Positions 12,404 through 27,400 of a stretch of DNA of 64,000 bases are shown here, piece by piece. Source of the stretch: Whitmania pigra (lineage: Eukaryota > Annelida > Clitellata > Hirudinida > Haemopidae); the NCBI GenBank assembly GCA_021613335.1, contig JAJTWR010000308.1:454501-518500 (forward strand), given 5' to 3'. The notes under the pieces were generated by a model that worked only from the letters and a program-made list of their open reading frames with translations, was not told the DNA's origin and did no database searches. The stretch's first letter is position 1. Each line of letters opens with the position of its first letter. The position numbers and the translations under genes are program-made.

Positions 12404-15400
12404 ATGTTTTGGAAAGTATTTGATCGCAGAAAGACAAAAATTAAGTGTCTGGCTGTAATAACTTTTGTATTTTTTATAGCGGGGTTTTTGCTTCTAGATT
12501 GTTTTTGTTCTGAAAAGAAATGCTCGTGGAATTCATCAGTGAGCTCTGAAACTCATGTTGAACCTCAGTACAAATCTCTTAGCTACTTGAGTGCTGTAAA
12601 TAATTTTTCTGAAGAAGATTTAGACAAGCATTTTGAATTCAATCAAGATACAGATGTCTTTGTATTTCTGCACATACAAAAGACTGGAGGAACAAATTTT
12701 GGCCTAAACCTGGTTAAAAATACCAGTCTTAAAGAACCCTGTGTATGTTTTGAAAATCGAAAGAGATGTGATTGCAGAACATCGAAAAACTACTTGTGGA
12801 TTATCAGCAGACATTCCAACGGTTGGGTTTGTGGTCTGCACGCTGATTGGACAGAACTTCATGACTGTGTTCCTGGTTACCTCAACAGAGTCGACGGAAT
12901 TGAAAGAAGGCGAAGGTTTGTAATTTTCTTTTTATTTAAAACTTTTCATCTGAGTTTTCAAAATATTTTTATTAGAAAATTTATAATTACAGCATCACTC
13001 ACCGAATTGCTTTTTGCACCTATGCAGATTGTGGTGCTCGCTCTGAGAAACATCTGCGCTTGTGTGCTGACATGATTTTTTTGTTTCATTTACTCGATTT
13101 ATGCACAACCATGATCAAAAAATGCCTCCTTGCAATGCTTGGATCCTTCTTTATTGGGATATTATGCTCTCAGTTCACAGTTGATCTATATATATTCTCT
13201 GATTTTGACCATATTCAACAGAATCGTATTTATATCTTTATTTATTTCTGTTTAATTTTGACATTGGCTTCTTATCTCCTTCCACTTCTCAAAGAGGCAA
13301 TTAGAATGGATGTGAGGATAAGCAGAAAAAAAAGAAAATTCAAATTAAACTTTAAAAGATTTCTTTTGGAACAAGCTGCATGAAAAACATTGTGCCTCAA
13401 GAGTGAGACTGGCATCTAAAAGTTGTGATGATAAAAATAATGACGTGGAGGTGATGATGATGATAGTGGTAGTGATGCCGGTCACTGCCATGATGATGAT
13501 GATGGCGCTGATGCTGATGAAAATAATGACGATGCCGGTCGTGATAGTGATGGCGAGAAGACGGATGAATATACAACTGCTTTTTTTTATTTAATTTAGT
13601 TGACTTTCATTCGATGAGTGAACGAGCAGTTGGTTCTGTTGGCGCTCTCGGCAATCGATGTTAACGCGATGTTGTGGTAGAACGGTCCTGAGTCTCATTG
13701 TATTCGCTTGAGTGGTGTGACTCATGCAGATGTACGTTCGGTTCTCATCGGCCCAAATGACAGGGACGCATCCCCGGAGCCCACCACGTTAGCAAACAAA
13801 CTGTTCTGCCTCCTCCGCACCTAATACCCGGGCATATCTTTTCAAATTAGAATGCGCTCTCGCATGGCGGAGACTTTTGCCTCTCGCGATGCTAACACGG
13901 TTTCAGACTCAGTTAAGGGATCACCGCCCAGATCGAATAGTTCTGAAAGAATCAATGATAATAATGATGATAATGATGACGCTGGTAATCCATGATGATG
14001 TCAATAGTTGAGGTGGTGGCAGTGATGATGTTGACAACGGTGGTGATGACGATTATGAATTATGTAAGGATTGACTCAGGTCGAAATGCGGCTGACATCA
14101 TGTTTGAATTCTTAAGTGCGATTCCTGATTTCTCGTCTGATGAGAAACCATCAATACGAAATTGGCAAGATTAAGGTCATACGTCGAGAAAGAATTAAAT
14201 TTTAAAATAGTATTAATACCCGAATTCGCGGAAAATATTTTATCAATAAAGTTTTTATTGGATGCTCGGAAGTAGAGAATTATTTCTCGGAAAAAATAAA
14301 ATAGAAATATAAACAAAGTAATAACTGATGGGAAAATAGCAGTTGAAGATAAATTGAGAATCATTGAATGCCTCTCCAGGGAACAATTTGTGGAAGTAAC
14401 CATGTATAAATATCCTGGCAGTGACTTGAGATTTCTCTTTAAGATTTCAACTTTCTCAACTGAGACGAGTTTGAATGTCGGATTTGTTATTATTTGGAAA
14501 GTGTTTTTAGATTTTTTTGAGGTCAAAGGTTTTTCATGATCAACCTAAGTCATTACTCAGAACAAATCGAACAATTTTCACATGGTTAGCTACTTTTATC
14601 CGACTCAAGTGAATAATGATAAGCAAATATTTCTCCTCATAATACTACTTCTTAATTCGGTGGGTATCTTTTAAACCTCCAATTAATGGCAGGCCACCGA
14701 ATGTCTGAATTCAATTCCACAAGGTAAACCATAAAGGATTGACTAAGGGAACATTGTCTAAATGTAAACAGAAATTTATTTTTCCCTTGATGTAGTTGTG
14801 TTTGAAGCGCCTTTTATTCCCCATCAAACAGCCGTCTTGAGATGGTGTTGCTTACTCCCTTTTTTTTGCAAACCTATTCTGTGTCCCCAATTCCCTGAGT
14901 ATTTATGAATCTCCACTTTTATCGATTTTTACTTATCTTATTCCAAGCCACTGAAACCTTCAAGTTTCACCTTAACAAATGTAACTGATTACATCAAACG
15001 TTTTCTAACAAGTGCTCAATCTATCCTAAAGGTCAAAGGTGGAGTGTATGCACTTAAAGAGGATGCCTTTAGCTTTTTTGAAATCTGCACTTGAAAATGG
15101 CAAACATTTATGTCGAGTTATTTGAGGCTTCCTTATGGCAGAATATTGATTTAATCATTTTTATGGACTAGATTTTCTTTCACAAATAAGGCATGCTAAG
15201 CACACTTGTGGTATAATTTTACATCCATCTAAATCAGCTAAGGATAAGACAAGTCATTGATGTATCAGAGGAAGCTCTACTTGGATCTGGAGCTTCTGCT
15301 GATGATTCAAAAATTGATTTTTCTTGTGTTGTTGCTATTTCGAAACAATCACTTTATTCTTTTGTTATAAATGAGTTCCTAATTCGTCTTAAGATTCATG

Positions 15401-18400
15401 TGCCTGATTAATTTTTTGGAAATTTGTGTAATAAGAAATTATGATTATTACATTATTATTATTATTGTAAACTTAAATATGAGGAGTAAAACTTACAACA
15501 GCTTGTTTCCAATAAACAATATGTTACTTGATAACTACTTTCATTAAAAATGGTTTTAAGTGCCAGTTTTGTACTTGTACAACTCTTTCATATAAACATG
15601 TTATCAAATTACCTTTGTTTCATTGAGCAGAAAACTATGATGGAGTGGCAATATTGAGGATCATATTTCATGATGTCTGTTGTTTTTCTTGCTGCATTAA
15701 GAGGAATTTCTAGAACCTAACACCAGCTGAACATTCATTGTTTAAGTGAGAGGAAGACACCATTCATCTTCTGCTTTGTAATGAAAAATTTAAAATTCTC
15801 CTTTATCAAGAATCTCATACTCTCTCTTGGAAATACCTGGGGAGAAATACTGCTCTTATAGTTTTAGAATTGATTGCAATATTTACAAAGGAGTTTTAAA
15901 ATTGATTGCAATATTTACAAAGTATATTTTCCAATTTCTTCTCTGATAAAAAGAAAACCAGGCCAATTTTATGGTAGACTTTATGTTTGCTTTAGTACAG
16001 CATAACAGATTTTACAGTTGTTCAATAGACCTAAGTCAGCTCATCTCTTTTTTTTTCATTGTTTACCCATCATCTCTTTTTCAATAAACTATGATACTTG
16101 CAAAGCCTCAGTTTTTGTGCTTACAATATTTTTCAGATGATGAAGTTGCGGGTGATCATCAGTGATTCTGTAACTCTGTCATCATTGATTGTTAATCATT
16201 AAAATGTTATGTACTGCTTTACAATGTTAAGCTTACGATTTTACAATATTTTTTGTCCTCCTTGAAAAATAGTCTAATTGTTTCTCTTTAATAACGTAAG
16301 TCATATTCTTAAGCCCATTGAGACGACTTAACTCCTACGTCTATGCTTATAAAACTGCGTTTAATATTCTAGAGGCGCCCTTGTTAAGCCTCGGTAGAGT
16401 TTCATCATAGTATCTTTATTTTCTTTATTGTCCCCGCTTACCTCAAGCGTTGTAGCTTCTCGACGCTTCTTCAGGGACGTATTTCAGCTTTTTCCAAGGG
16501 GGTAGGGGGAGGGGGCAAGCCCTTGCACAACTTGAAAAGGCGACCTTTTTTTGCTTCTAGCCAAAATTCATGGGGGGCAAACTCTCGTAAAATATGAGGA
16601 GGTGACCTTTTTTTGCGTCTAGTCTAAAATCAAGGGGGCTGTTGCCTCCCTCCTCCTAAATTAGGCCCTGCGCTTTCTTAAGATTATTCATATTTTTAGT
16701 TCCACTATTTTCTCCGATATGAAAGGTGTCTGGCGGATGAGCACATTCCGAGTATCGCTATCGTTAGAATTTGAGCGTTCTTTTTAAAATATTGTCGAGA
16801 GTCTCGCACTTTGATAATTACTCCAATCATCCGTCAATTTGTATTCATCTTGACTCTCAAGTGTAGGCCTAATGTAAGTGCTCATCCGACGATGAGAATT
16901 GACAACATTTCCTCAGATGTTTCAGATGTTGGATTGTTTTGGTTGTTTTTCGTTGTTTGAGATGCTGACACGCCCCGACGGACATCGTGGTTAACTGATG
17001 CATAACTTCTTCATTATACTAACTTCTCACTCCCATCGCATTACGGATCTTCGCTCGAGTGAATATTAAATTACGCAGTTACTCCAGCATTTTTTGTCGA
17101 CGATTATATTTCTTAATAAAGACTGCTGCTTCTTTTTTCTATTTTTTATTTTTATTTACTCTCCTATTCACATTGGATTCTCAACTCAATCAAATTCTAG
17201 CCGAAGCTTAAGAACCGTAATGAAATCTTGATTAATGAAATAATGTTGTTGATAAATTGATATCGATCGGCCGAATCACTCTTATCAAGGAAACAGACGT
17301 TGCTTTGATCTTCCTGGTCTTCAGCCCATTCCATGTTAATGATGGTTTCAGACAAATATCGGTGATTAAAATTTAAGTATTCAGAAAAAGCCGGGATTCA
17401 TGCCAAATTACGGAAGCGTTTTGCATCCATCTAACTTAAAGATTGATGCATCAATGGAAGGCATTCGCCTCGAGTTATCCAACTTTTCTCTCAGAATTTG
17501 CCCGCATTAGCCGAAACTTTATTTATGGAAATCTTGTTTTTGTTTTGGGGTGTTTACGATTTCTTTTTTGCTCAGCGCTTAATTAATTTCTTAATGTGGG
17601 CGCGTTCAAAGATAAAGCTGACAATTAACGAGTACCTAGTTTTTATCTGAGTTCGGGTGCATTTTACACGACGGAATTTCTTTCATGTTCAGCTGCAGTT
17701 AAGTGATCTCAAGAGAACTGAATGAGGAATCATTTTGTAAAAGTCATCTCTATTCACTGTCCTGCTAATCTATCGCCCTCTATGCTACGAGGTGATTTAT
17801 CTCGGAGAGAAATATGAACTGCCATCAGTCATCGCTGGCAATTCAAACCGGAGACGGTGCAATCAATAAAGCGCAATATAAAGGCCACTTTTCAGCTCCA
17901 CTTTGAGGGCACTCTTAAACAACTTTACTCGCTTCCTTGTTTATGCTGCGAAATATTTATTTTAAACAAAGAATCTAATCTGACTCTGAGAAATATTTAT
18001 GAGAAGTTAACGATGCCATTTCTTGGCCTTTAATTGTCCATTGTCTAGGGTTCTCGACAAATAGCTACTTTAGGACTTAGGATGGTGTAATAATACCTAC
18101 GGTGGTCTGCACCGAAGCTACTTACTGCGACTTCAAAGGCATCTGAGATGTGCATCTTCGTGAGAGCGTCTTCGTATGAACAATGCATAGGAACCAGATT
18201 AAGCGTCATATTTGCTTTCATTACGCTTCATTAGCGGGGGCTTTGCACGAGGTATCGGCATGATGTCGTAATTCTTTCCAGAGGAGGCACTAAAACAACA
18301 ACCCTCCAGCCCGCGTCTTCCTAATGTTTGTTTATGCGTCGGACCCCCCAAATTGCATTTCATTGCCAATTTTTAATAACTGCTTTTTCCGATTGGAAGC

Positions 18401-21400
18401 CAGCAATTCCTCTCATACGTCTTTATCTCTATTCTCCGTCTCTCGTTTCTTTTCAGGTTGAATTTCATCTGCGGATCGAACGACAGATGTGGTGGATAAG
18501 TGGCGCACATTTACATCATTGATTGTATTCCACTCCAACCTAGGAACCACCGGTCTTTTTCATGTCGCGCGAACCCGGCGACGCTGTTGACGGCCCGGGC
18601 TGAATGTGGCCATCATCACGTTAATAGAGGGGATTTAGGGATGAGGCGGACGAATCTTAATACTTGAGCATTGCTGGAAATTCTTCCCTCGTTAAATCAC
18701 CTTTTCATTGGGGCCATAAAATTTTTAAGATTCCGGGCATAAACTATTTAGAATAAGCTCCTATTTATGCGTGGAGGTTTTAAATTGCGAAGCAAAAAAA
18801 GAGAAATCTCATTGTACGTAGTTTCTCGTTGCAGGCGGAAATCTCTTCGCATTCACTGCCTCCTCCTCCTCCTCCTCTCCCCACTTATTGTTGTTTTTTT
18901 TTTCTCGTTTGCTCCAAATTCTTTCTTTCCTGGAAACAATTCACACTGTAGATGCACAGTGCTCGGGATGTTAACAATTTGACAACATTAAATTTTCACC
19001 TCGATTATTTTATGGAAGTTTTGAGGGCCACAGACATGTCAACGCTGATTGAAGACTTCGGTGGACTCTGCATCTGGTCGTACATCCCTGTTGAACCAAT
19101 TTCGAATGGAGGATGAGGAGGAATATACATTCTTCTCTCGATTCTTTGTTCTAAATGTCCATAAAATGTCTTTCCTTGGCTAATATTTGTTTTTATTTTC
19201 TACATTCTTTTCAAAAAATGAGACTGCATTTAAAAAAGTTAATGTTGCGAGAGTTATTTCTGGGGCTTCTTTTTTTCTTCTTATTTTATTTTTCGTTTTT
19301 ATGAATTGTATTTTTTTTTGTCTCTAGATTGCATCGATGCTGGATCCCTGATAAAATTTCAATTTGATGTTTTTAGTGGTTCCCCGACTTTTGCTCAAAT
19401 GGCGATAGCTCACACGGCACACAATTGCGCACATAGACTCTTAGGCACATAAACTATTGCGCAAACGACCTTTACGTACAATCAAATTTTTTAAATATCA
19501 CTTTCTAGGTTTACGGGCTCAAACATCTCTTAAAATAATTAGAAATGAAAAAATTAAGTTTAAATCCTCAAACAAATTTAAAATTTCGAAACAAAGTTAT
19601 TATAGGACAAATAAGTAATTAATTAGGTTTTATATCAAATATTGTTTTTTTTTAAGTAATAAATAAACTTTTACAAATAATATATTTGAACCAGGCCCCA
19701 TGAGAAGGGGGTGCAGCCGGTGCGCCGCATCGTGACTTAGAAAAGTTTAGGGGGCCCATGAACATTAGAGCTCAAAATTCAAATGGGCGATTACGCATGA
19801 AATTTTTATTGTTACTTTGATGCTGAAAGGGATGAAAGGGAAATTCCACCTCAACCTTTTCCAGGGAGGCCCACCTAATTTTTCCAAATCAAGCGTTTTT
19901 TTTGTGGGGGTGGAGAGGTATAATAATTTTAGAGAGCTGAGATGAAAATTTAAAAAAATTTATTTTTGTCTTTATATTTGATTAAGTTGGAGCAACTTCA
20001 TATCATTCTATTGTATTATGCCTTTGGCTTTCCAACTGAATCATCTAGGTATGACTAGGTATGAAAAAGTCTCTAACCGACACTTCTTTTTTCTCTCGAC
20101 GGCCCAGAGTTGAATCCACCCAAAATCAATTTTTAAATAAGGCCCCGTGCACTAAGAACATTAAAATGGATTTAATTTTTTAAAAAATTTTATGCTTAAT
20201 TGTCCGCATAAGACATGATATTTTAAACGAATTCAAACACATTTCAATTAAACGTCAAATATTTTAGTGTGAGCAATTGCCTATGTGCGCAACTGCCATG
20301 TGACAAACGCCATTTGAGCAAAATTCTGGTTGCGGTTTTTAGTCGCTGCTATGCGCGGGTCCCGGTTCAAAGATTTGTGCTTCGATGCAAATCTTTAGTA
20401 ATAAAAGTCAGCTAATGTTTAATGTTAATACTTTATTAGTGAAATAATCAATTCAACTCGCTGTAAAAGTTCTACTTGCGATAGTAATAAGCAATAATAA
20501 AACAATGGGTTGTCGTCTTCCGCTCTCGGCTGATTGTTGGTTGTTGCTCCGGCATTGTTGATGACATTGAAAATTGCACATTCTCTGCTCCGAGTTTAGC
20601 CTTCGGATGTCGACACTCGCTCAACAACTTGACTAATTGTTTCTTTTCTTGGTTGTAATTTTACTTTCTACCTCTGGAGCGATGAGTGTCAAGTAATTTG
20701 CAGCCAACTGTTTCATCTGAATTCTTCTGGGGTGTGATCCAGCCTCGAACACACCTTTGTAGCTTCGCGGGAGAGAAGCAAGTTTGCCTCTTTTGTATTT
20801 CTATTTCATCTTAATACACGAATCCTTCCTTGCTCGAGTGTTCAAACTGCAAGCATTAAAGTGCGATTAAACTTCCTTTCTCAAAGTATTTATTATTGAT
20901 GCCATCTTAAATAAATGCCTGCCATTTATCTTCAGTCAAAACAAATAGCCTGTCCCGGATGGACAAAAAAACCGCAGATATTAGATAAATTGTTCAGACT
21001 TTAATTGATGCCGTCTTGACGTCGTTGTAATTAAAATTATAATATTTCTTGGTAAGGTTATGATACTACATAATCCGAAGTGTTCTGCTGGGAACGAAGA
21101 TACTCAACTCGAGATGAGAAGACGTGAAATATGATTTCTGAAAGATCTAAAACTCCTACCATCGCGAATCGTAGCTTCTACCTATCTACCTGTTTGCTAT
21201 CTATGATGCTGTTGTTATGTCAGACAGAATGTCGAGTACTTGGAGTAACGCTCCAAGAAAATTCCAGTAACAATCATCAACAGAACTGAGGGCATGACCT
21301 GCCCTCTTTTTAAGAAGGGGAACATTTTTATTTTATTGTTCAGATCACGAAGACGAATTTGAAACGTGCGAATTTATTAACAAGTCAACAAGTTAATATT

Positions 21401-24400
21401 ATACTTCACCGTCACTAAACGAGAGAGAGTGCGAGCTTTTGTTTTTGTTTTGTTTTATTAACGTCCGTTGCATAGCCAGATGATTAGGACGGTGCACCAG
21501 CAACGGGGTTCGAATCCGCGCTGCCATCATGAGATGCTCAGCCTTAATCATTAGGCCATGCGGGCGCAGAGTGCCAGCTGTAGCCCAAGGCTATTTATAG
21601 ATTACATTCTATTGTGTTGGTTTCGTTGGTTTTCACCACAACACCTCCCCTCCTAACAGCGATCATACTTCTTCCTAGAACTCTAATCTACTCGGTGGTC
21701 GGCGTCTCCTCTTTGGTCCTGGGGTATGTTCTGCTTCTGCAAGAACCTTATCACTTCTAGCGCTAGGATCCATAACAACCAAGTTGTTACCTTCCGGTTC
21801 CAAATTCGGTTTGCTGAGGGGCAACAGAGGCAGGTTGAAGGTCTCCTTCACGACGTTGAAGGCATCATCCACTGTCCGAGGCCTCAGCTGATCCTAAGTC
21901 GTTGGACAATCTTGTTGTTCCATCGGACATCATAGAGCAATGCTCCAAGTCTTCTGATGACCATTCCTGGGGCCCATCTACCTCTTGGTTTCTCATACAG
22001 CCTCAAGTACACTGTGTCTCTTTAGGCGAACTCTCTGCGATGAACCTTGTGTGACTGCTGCGCTTTACCTGTTGCAACTGTATATCACTTATCGGAGTCC
22101 TCAATGCAGTTTTCTGCAGGTGTCTTCTGATCTGGTGAAGACAAACATTGATTAGACCTGTAAGTCCACAGAAACTTCTGTATCGCATCAGATGTGACTC
22201 CCTCCCCTCTCAACTTCTGAAAAGTTTTCTTGAAGGTTCCCACAAAGCGTTCTGCCTGGCCATTGCTCTGTGAGTGATATGGCGGTGAACGGATGTGCTG
22301 AATACCGTACTGCTGACAGTAACTCTGGAACTCCTGAGACGTGAACTGGGCCCATTGTCCGACACGAGTACTTTAGGAAATCCATGCTGAGGAAAATTCC
22401 AGTTAACTCTTTAATTGTGCCAGTGGCTGTTGTTGATGACATCTGAACTACTTTAGTCCACTTAGAGTAGGCATCCACTACAATGAGGAACATCAATCCT
22501 TCAAAGGGTCCGTCAAAAACAATATGGATCCTATCCCAAGCACAATTTGGTGTTGGCCATGACAACGGTTCATTCTTGGCAGGCATTTTTGCAGCATCCT
22601 GACAAGCACTGCAATTCTTCATCTGCTTTTCAATATCCCTTTCAATTTTATTTATTTATTATTTATTATTTATTTGATTATAGTCCGTTGCATAACTGAG
22701 ATGATTTGGACTTTATCCCTTTCAATAACCTTACCTTCGAGCTATCACTTCCATCCGTGTTCATCCTGGGTGACCTTCATGAAGCGTTTTCAGATCGCGA
22801 TGTCGCAGAGCCAAAGGAACAATTGCTCGCACTTCTAGAAAAAGAACTCCATCATGCACTGACAGGTTTTTAGCACGACTGTGGAAGGCATGCGTCAACG
22901 ATCCAGTCCGAAAATCTGGCTAACGTCCTGACAGCACGGCTTGCACAATAATCTGTATTCGTCACTTCCGGTCATCTTCCGAATGTCCGTGTGAGTTACC
23001 GGCAACTGACGAATCACATCACTGCGAAGTGCTTGAATGTCCTTCTCAATCCTTGCGATGATGACATCCTCAAGTTCAGGATGACTTCGACTTCGAAGCG
23101 ATGAGTCGGGAAAGTGCATCGGCTTGTCCAAAGTGGTTCGTCTTCCTGTACTCAATCCTGAAATCATAACTAAGTAGTGAAAGCTCCCATCTTTGAAGTC
23201 GATTGGCTGAATGAGCGGACACTCCTGTCTTTGATCCAAAAATAGACTGCAAAGGTTTATGGTTCGTCAACAGCGTCAAGCGTCGTCCATACAGGTATCT
23301 ATAAAATTTCCTAACAGCGAAGAAAATATTAGCAATTCATTATCAATTAATATTCAGTGAAAGAACTTCTTTTTCAATCTGCCCGTACTTCTGTTCTGCT
23401 TTTGTCAGGCTTCTTCCTGCATCACAACAATTTTTATATCCCAATCTTCGAAAATGCCAATCTAGATGTTTTTCTGATTCGCTGGAATGATGTCACTTAT
23501 GTTTTCATCGGCTTATTTATATTTCTCCTTGTACCAGGGTTGAAGAGAAATTAGATACAGTGGTATTTCCAGTCTATGTTTTTATCATTTTCTTTTCTCA
23601 TTTTTCAAAGCATATTTAGAATTCCTCCCTAAGTCTGCATCGTTGTCCAGATCGACGGTTTCAAGAGAGTTGTCGGCGTGGTTTTTCAGTTTTTGTTTGA
23701 ATGAAAACAGAAGATAAACATAGTCATTTATTGATGCAATAATCACCTGTTTTGAATGTTATGTGTATTAATTTATTATTTATATGTACTTACTATAATA
23801 TTCATCTACTTACCGGCATGACAGTGATCAGAAGACAAAGGAGACCTGTTCGTTTGTCTACTTTGAGATTGGCATGTTTTCACTTCAGAAGCAAAAACAA
23901 TTTCTTTTCTCAAAACACGAAATATTCACATCTGGAGAAATTTCGCTTCCATATTTAGCTCTAACGTCTCATTCGTATAAGTGCACTGGTGAATGGAAAA
24001 TTACTTAAGAGAGGACCTGCTTGCAACCGTCACGGTTTTGTCGTCTGCCTTTATCTAATTAGTTTTTTTTTTATTTGTGTTTTTATTGCGATATTGCTTT
24101 AAATAATAACCTTATTTTACCCTCGCGTTTAGGATGCGTGGTTATTTTTAATTTAAAGTGAAATATTTCTAAATTACAACATCACTTATTATTACTTAAT
24201 TATTCTGATACTCCAAGGCGGAGTATTTAGTAAAAAAAAATTAGTAACATTAATCACGATATTATTGTTATTCATGACATTATTACCTACGATAATATCA
24301 TTATGTATATTTTGTCAACGACCTCCAAGCTGCAATTTCAGTCGAAGCACATACTTCTCATTTCTTTTACGTCTCAAAGCGGTTTTTTTAGCTCGACAGG

Positions 24401-27400
24401 TAAGCGTGGAATGTTTTTAATTGGCGTTTCTGCAACGGAATCCATTGGAGACATCACGGACATAATGACGTCCATTCGGATGGCCATTCCGAACGATCTT
24501 TTGAGTAAGCGCAAGAAATCCTCGATCAGAACACTGGCGCCGTGAAAATGCGCAACAAGCAGAGTGGAACTAATATTTTCAATCGCAATTTCGATTACTG
24601 TCATGTCAAGCACGACCGCGGAGCTGTTAGTTAATTAGATGGCTGATTTACATTTTGAGGCGGGCGACCTTTTCAATTTCCTGCTCTTCGCTTTTCTTTT
24701 TCTTATTTGTCGCTTTTATGAATGATTGTCCTCGGCTTCGGCCCTGATATGTTGGACACTACCTGGCGATTTATCTAACGGATTAAGCATTGATCCCCAG
24801 GTATTACGCCACATTATTGTAACTGGCGTCAATTCATTCTCCGCGACCACCTTGAACTGTCTCTCTGATTAACATCGTCATATTCTTCCTCCTCCTCCTC
24901 ATGATCATCTTCTTCATCATCATCGTTTTCCTCCTCCTCATCACGATCATCTTCTTCACCATCATCTTCTTCCTCATCATCATCCTCCTCCTCATCTTCT
25001 ACTGCTTCTTCGTCAGAAGAATTATTTCGTCACATTACATTAATTAGCCGACCAATAATTAAATTCTGCTTTTATTGAATGTCAGCTGACTCGGTGCGTA
25101 GTCGATGTTTAGGTTGATGATGTGCGGGGCTGAATAAATCCTCCTTCCTACAGGATTTCGAGAATCTATTAGGCTTGCCTTTGCTTCCTGGATATTTGTG
25201 CGTGGATGTCGGGTTTTGACAATATCATTGTTTAGGAGATTCATCCTTTTCATTAAATGCAGAATCTCTAGCATGTCGAGCTTCCTTACTCGAACGAGGC
25301 CTGAAATATCCTCGATGACCTCGGAGCGTCGGTGTCGAGAGTTCATTTTATTTGTGCATGTTTTTAGTTTAGAAATAAGATGGATGCCTCAAATATGTAT
25401 TCAGAGGGCCAAGCTATCAATTTTACAGATAAACGCATCCCAGTCGATGCTGACGTCTGTGTCCGAATGACAGCCTGCGTATTTTGCAAGGGACTCTTTT
25501 GATTGATGCTCCTACGCTAGGAATTCATTCCCAATCTCCCGATAGCATTGATGGGCCTATTCTGTCCACTGGAATCAAAAACATTCGTTTGTTTGTTTTT
25601 TTTTCTTTTAATCTCCTAGAATACAACATGAGGCTGGATTCTGGAACGGAATGATTTAAACAGCAAATCCACCTCTTAAACATATTTTCCTTCATGTAAG
25701 GACGAAAAAATACCAACCCAGACAAAGAATAGCAGTGCTCACCGTTGGCCTCTATATTTCATCATTTTCGAGCTGGTTTATAATTCTTAAGCCGAGCTTA
25801 TTTGTAGTCTTTTGATGCGAATAATTTAAGTCCGCCACATCAACTTTTCGGGGGGTCCCGAAGACTTCCTGCTATTTTTCACGATTTGTTGGCTAACATC
25901 ACTACTGACATTCCACGATGCGACCGCAATTTATTTTGGATTTTCCTCTTTTTATGCGACAAATCCGCTCGTTATAATTTCGTATATTTTTCCTTTTCAA
26001 TTTCGTTATTTATTTATTTTTTTATTTTTTTGGTTTAATAGTCGAGTTACCTGTGCGACACCTGCTCCGATGTTTCCGAACGATGGGCGCAGCATACTTT
26101 ACGATGAATTTCCTTTCGCGGCCCCCTCAAGTTTTCGGGATCAAAGGTGTTTCAATCTCTTCTTGGAGAATAAATTTTCTTTTAACGGCTCGAAAGAATC
26201 ACACGTTATTACTTTCAGGAAACTTTTTTTTTGCATTTGTTTCCATTGGGATTTGATTATTTTTGTCGAGCATTCGACAAGAAACTTATTCGACGGTTTG
26301 ATAGGAGTGCATGTCGTATTGACACGCGATGGTCACTGCAGCCTAAATGATGCATGCAGTTCGCCGATGCAATTAACGTCATTATCCGCCATGCAAAGTG
26401 TGTAATTATTGCTGCGTCGCTAATACTTGGTCCTCGTCTCTCCATCACGTCTGCTCCAGCTTCCCTTTTTTTCTGAAAATCGTGCACAACCAACCCATCA
26501 ACAACCGTTGGTCATCGTCGGTAATATTCTCGAGTTGATTAAAAAACCTGCTGAAAAGAACTGGAAGCACAGACCCTTGTTTGGTACAGGCTTGAGTTTA
26601 AGATATGTTCGCATTTATACAGATGCCACCGCGGTTTGCACAGTGACACCTGCCAATGATTTGTATGCTTTTTTTTTTATAAACCTTGAAACCGAAACAT
26701 CTCCTCTGTCTGTGGCAACGATTACTGGAGCTGAGATTGGCTTCATCTCCTCGATTGTTCATACGTGTGCGAGTGTCGGATCCGAATTTGTTTTGTTCCG
26801 TGTGATTTTTTTTTTTTAGGAAATTTTGATAGTGTTCACGTTCTAAACAAACCGTGGCCGTTTCTGGTCGTTTGCGATGTTCATCTGCCGGTAAAGCTGC
26901 TACCCGATTGCAAAGAGCACACGCTCACACTCCGGAATATTCAGGCATAGTCCGATGGATCCCTCGAGCTTTCTTTGCGTCTGTTGAGGTGTCTTGATTA
27001 GCATTTGAAGAAAGGAGAAGAAGAAATATCGACTCCGATGTTGGCGGGCGCCAGGATTTAAGGAGACGAATCGACAAAATCGCGCTTTCTTAGCTCGTGG
27101 CTCCTGCGGCTGCTGCTAATCGAGTTTTCTAGGACGACTGTAGACCTAAACGAGTATTTGATGGTAGCTAAATAAGCACTGATAACTAAACCAGCGCTGA
27201 TGATAACTAAATAACAACAATTCGCGCTACACCAGCGCAGGAAGGAAGATAAACGTTCACCTGTAATCTCAGTCTGCGGGCCACTCCTTCCCATTCTAAA
27301 AATCATTTCCAAGTTTTTAGGCCAACTCCTGACTGATAGAATGAACATTTTTTGGCTCTCGACAGAGGGACCGGAGCACCATTCGAGGGTGATTTGAAGG

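Noticed and set aside
12741..12923. Second frame inside HS6ST exon 1
   Set aside because: It is a shadow of the sulfotransferase exon in another frame.
13060..13383. 107-codon membrane-protein-like frame in HS6ST intron 1
   Set aside because: It has hydrophobic segments and a basic tail but no recognised family, no promoter or splice context, and sits in AT-rich DNA where such frames arise by chance.
22188..23279. Functional integrase or RNase H gene
   Set aside because: The recognisable pieces are in different frames with stops, missing upstream pol domains and a SINE insertion between them.
24884..25020. Acidic protein exon on the minus strand
   Set aside because: Only a simple triplet repeat; there is no unique flanking sequence, start, stop context or splice evidence.
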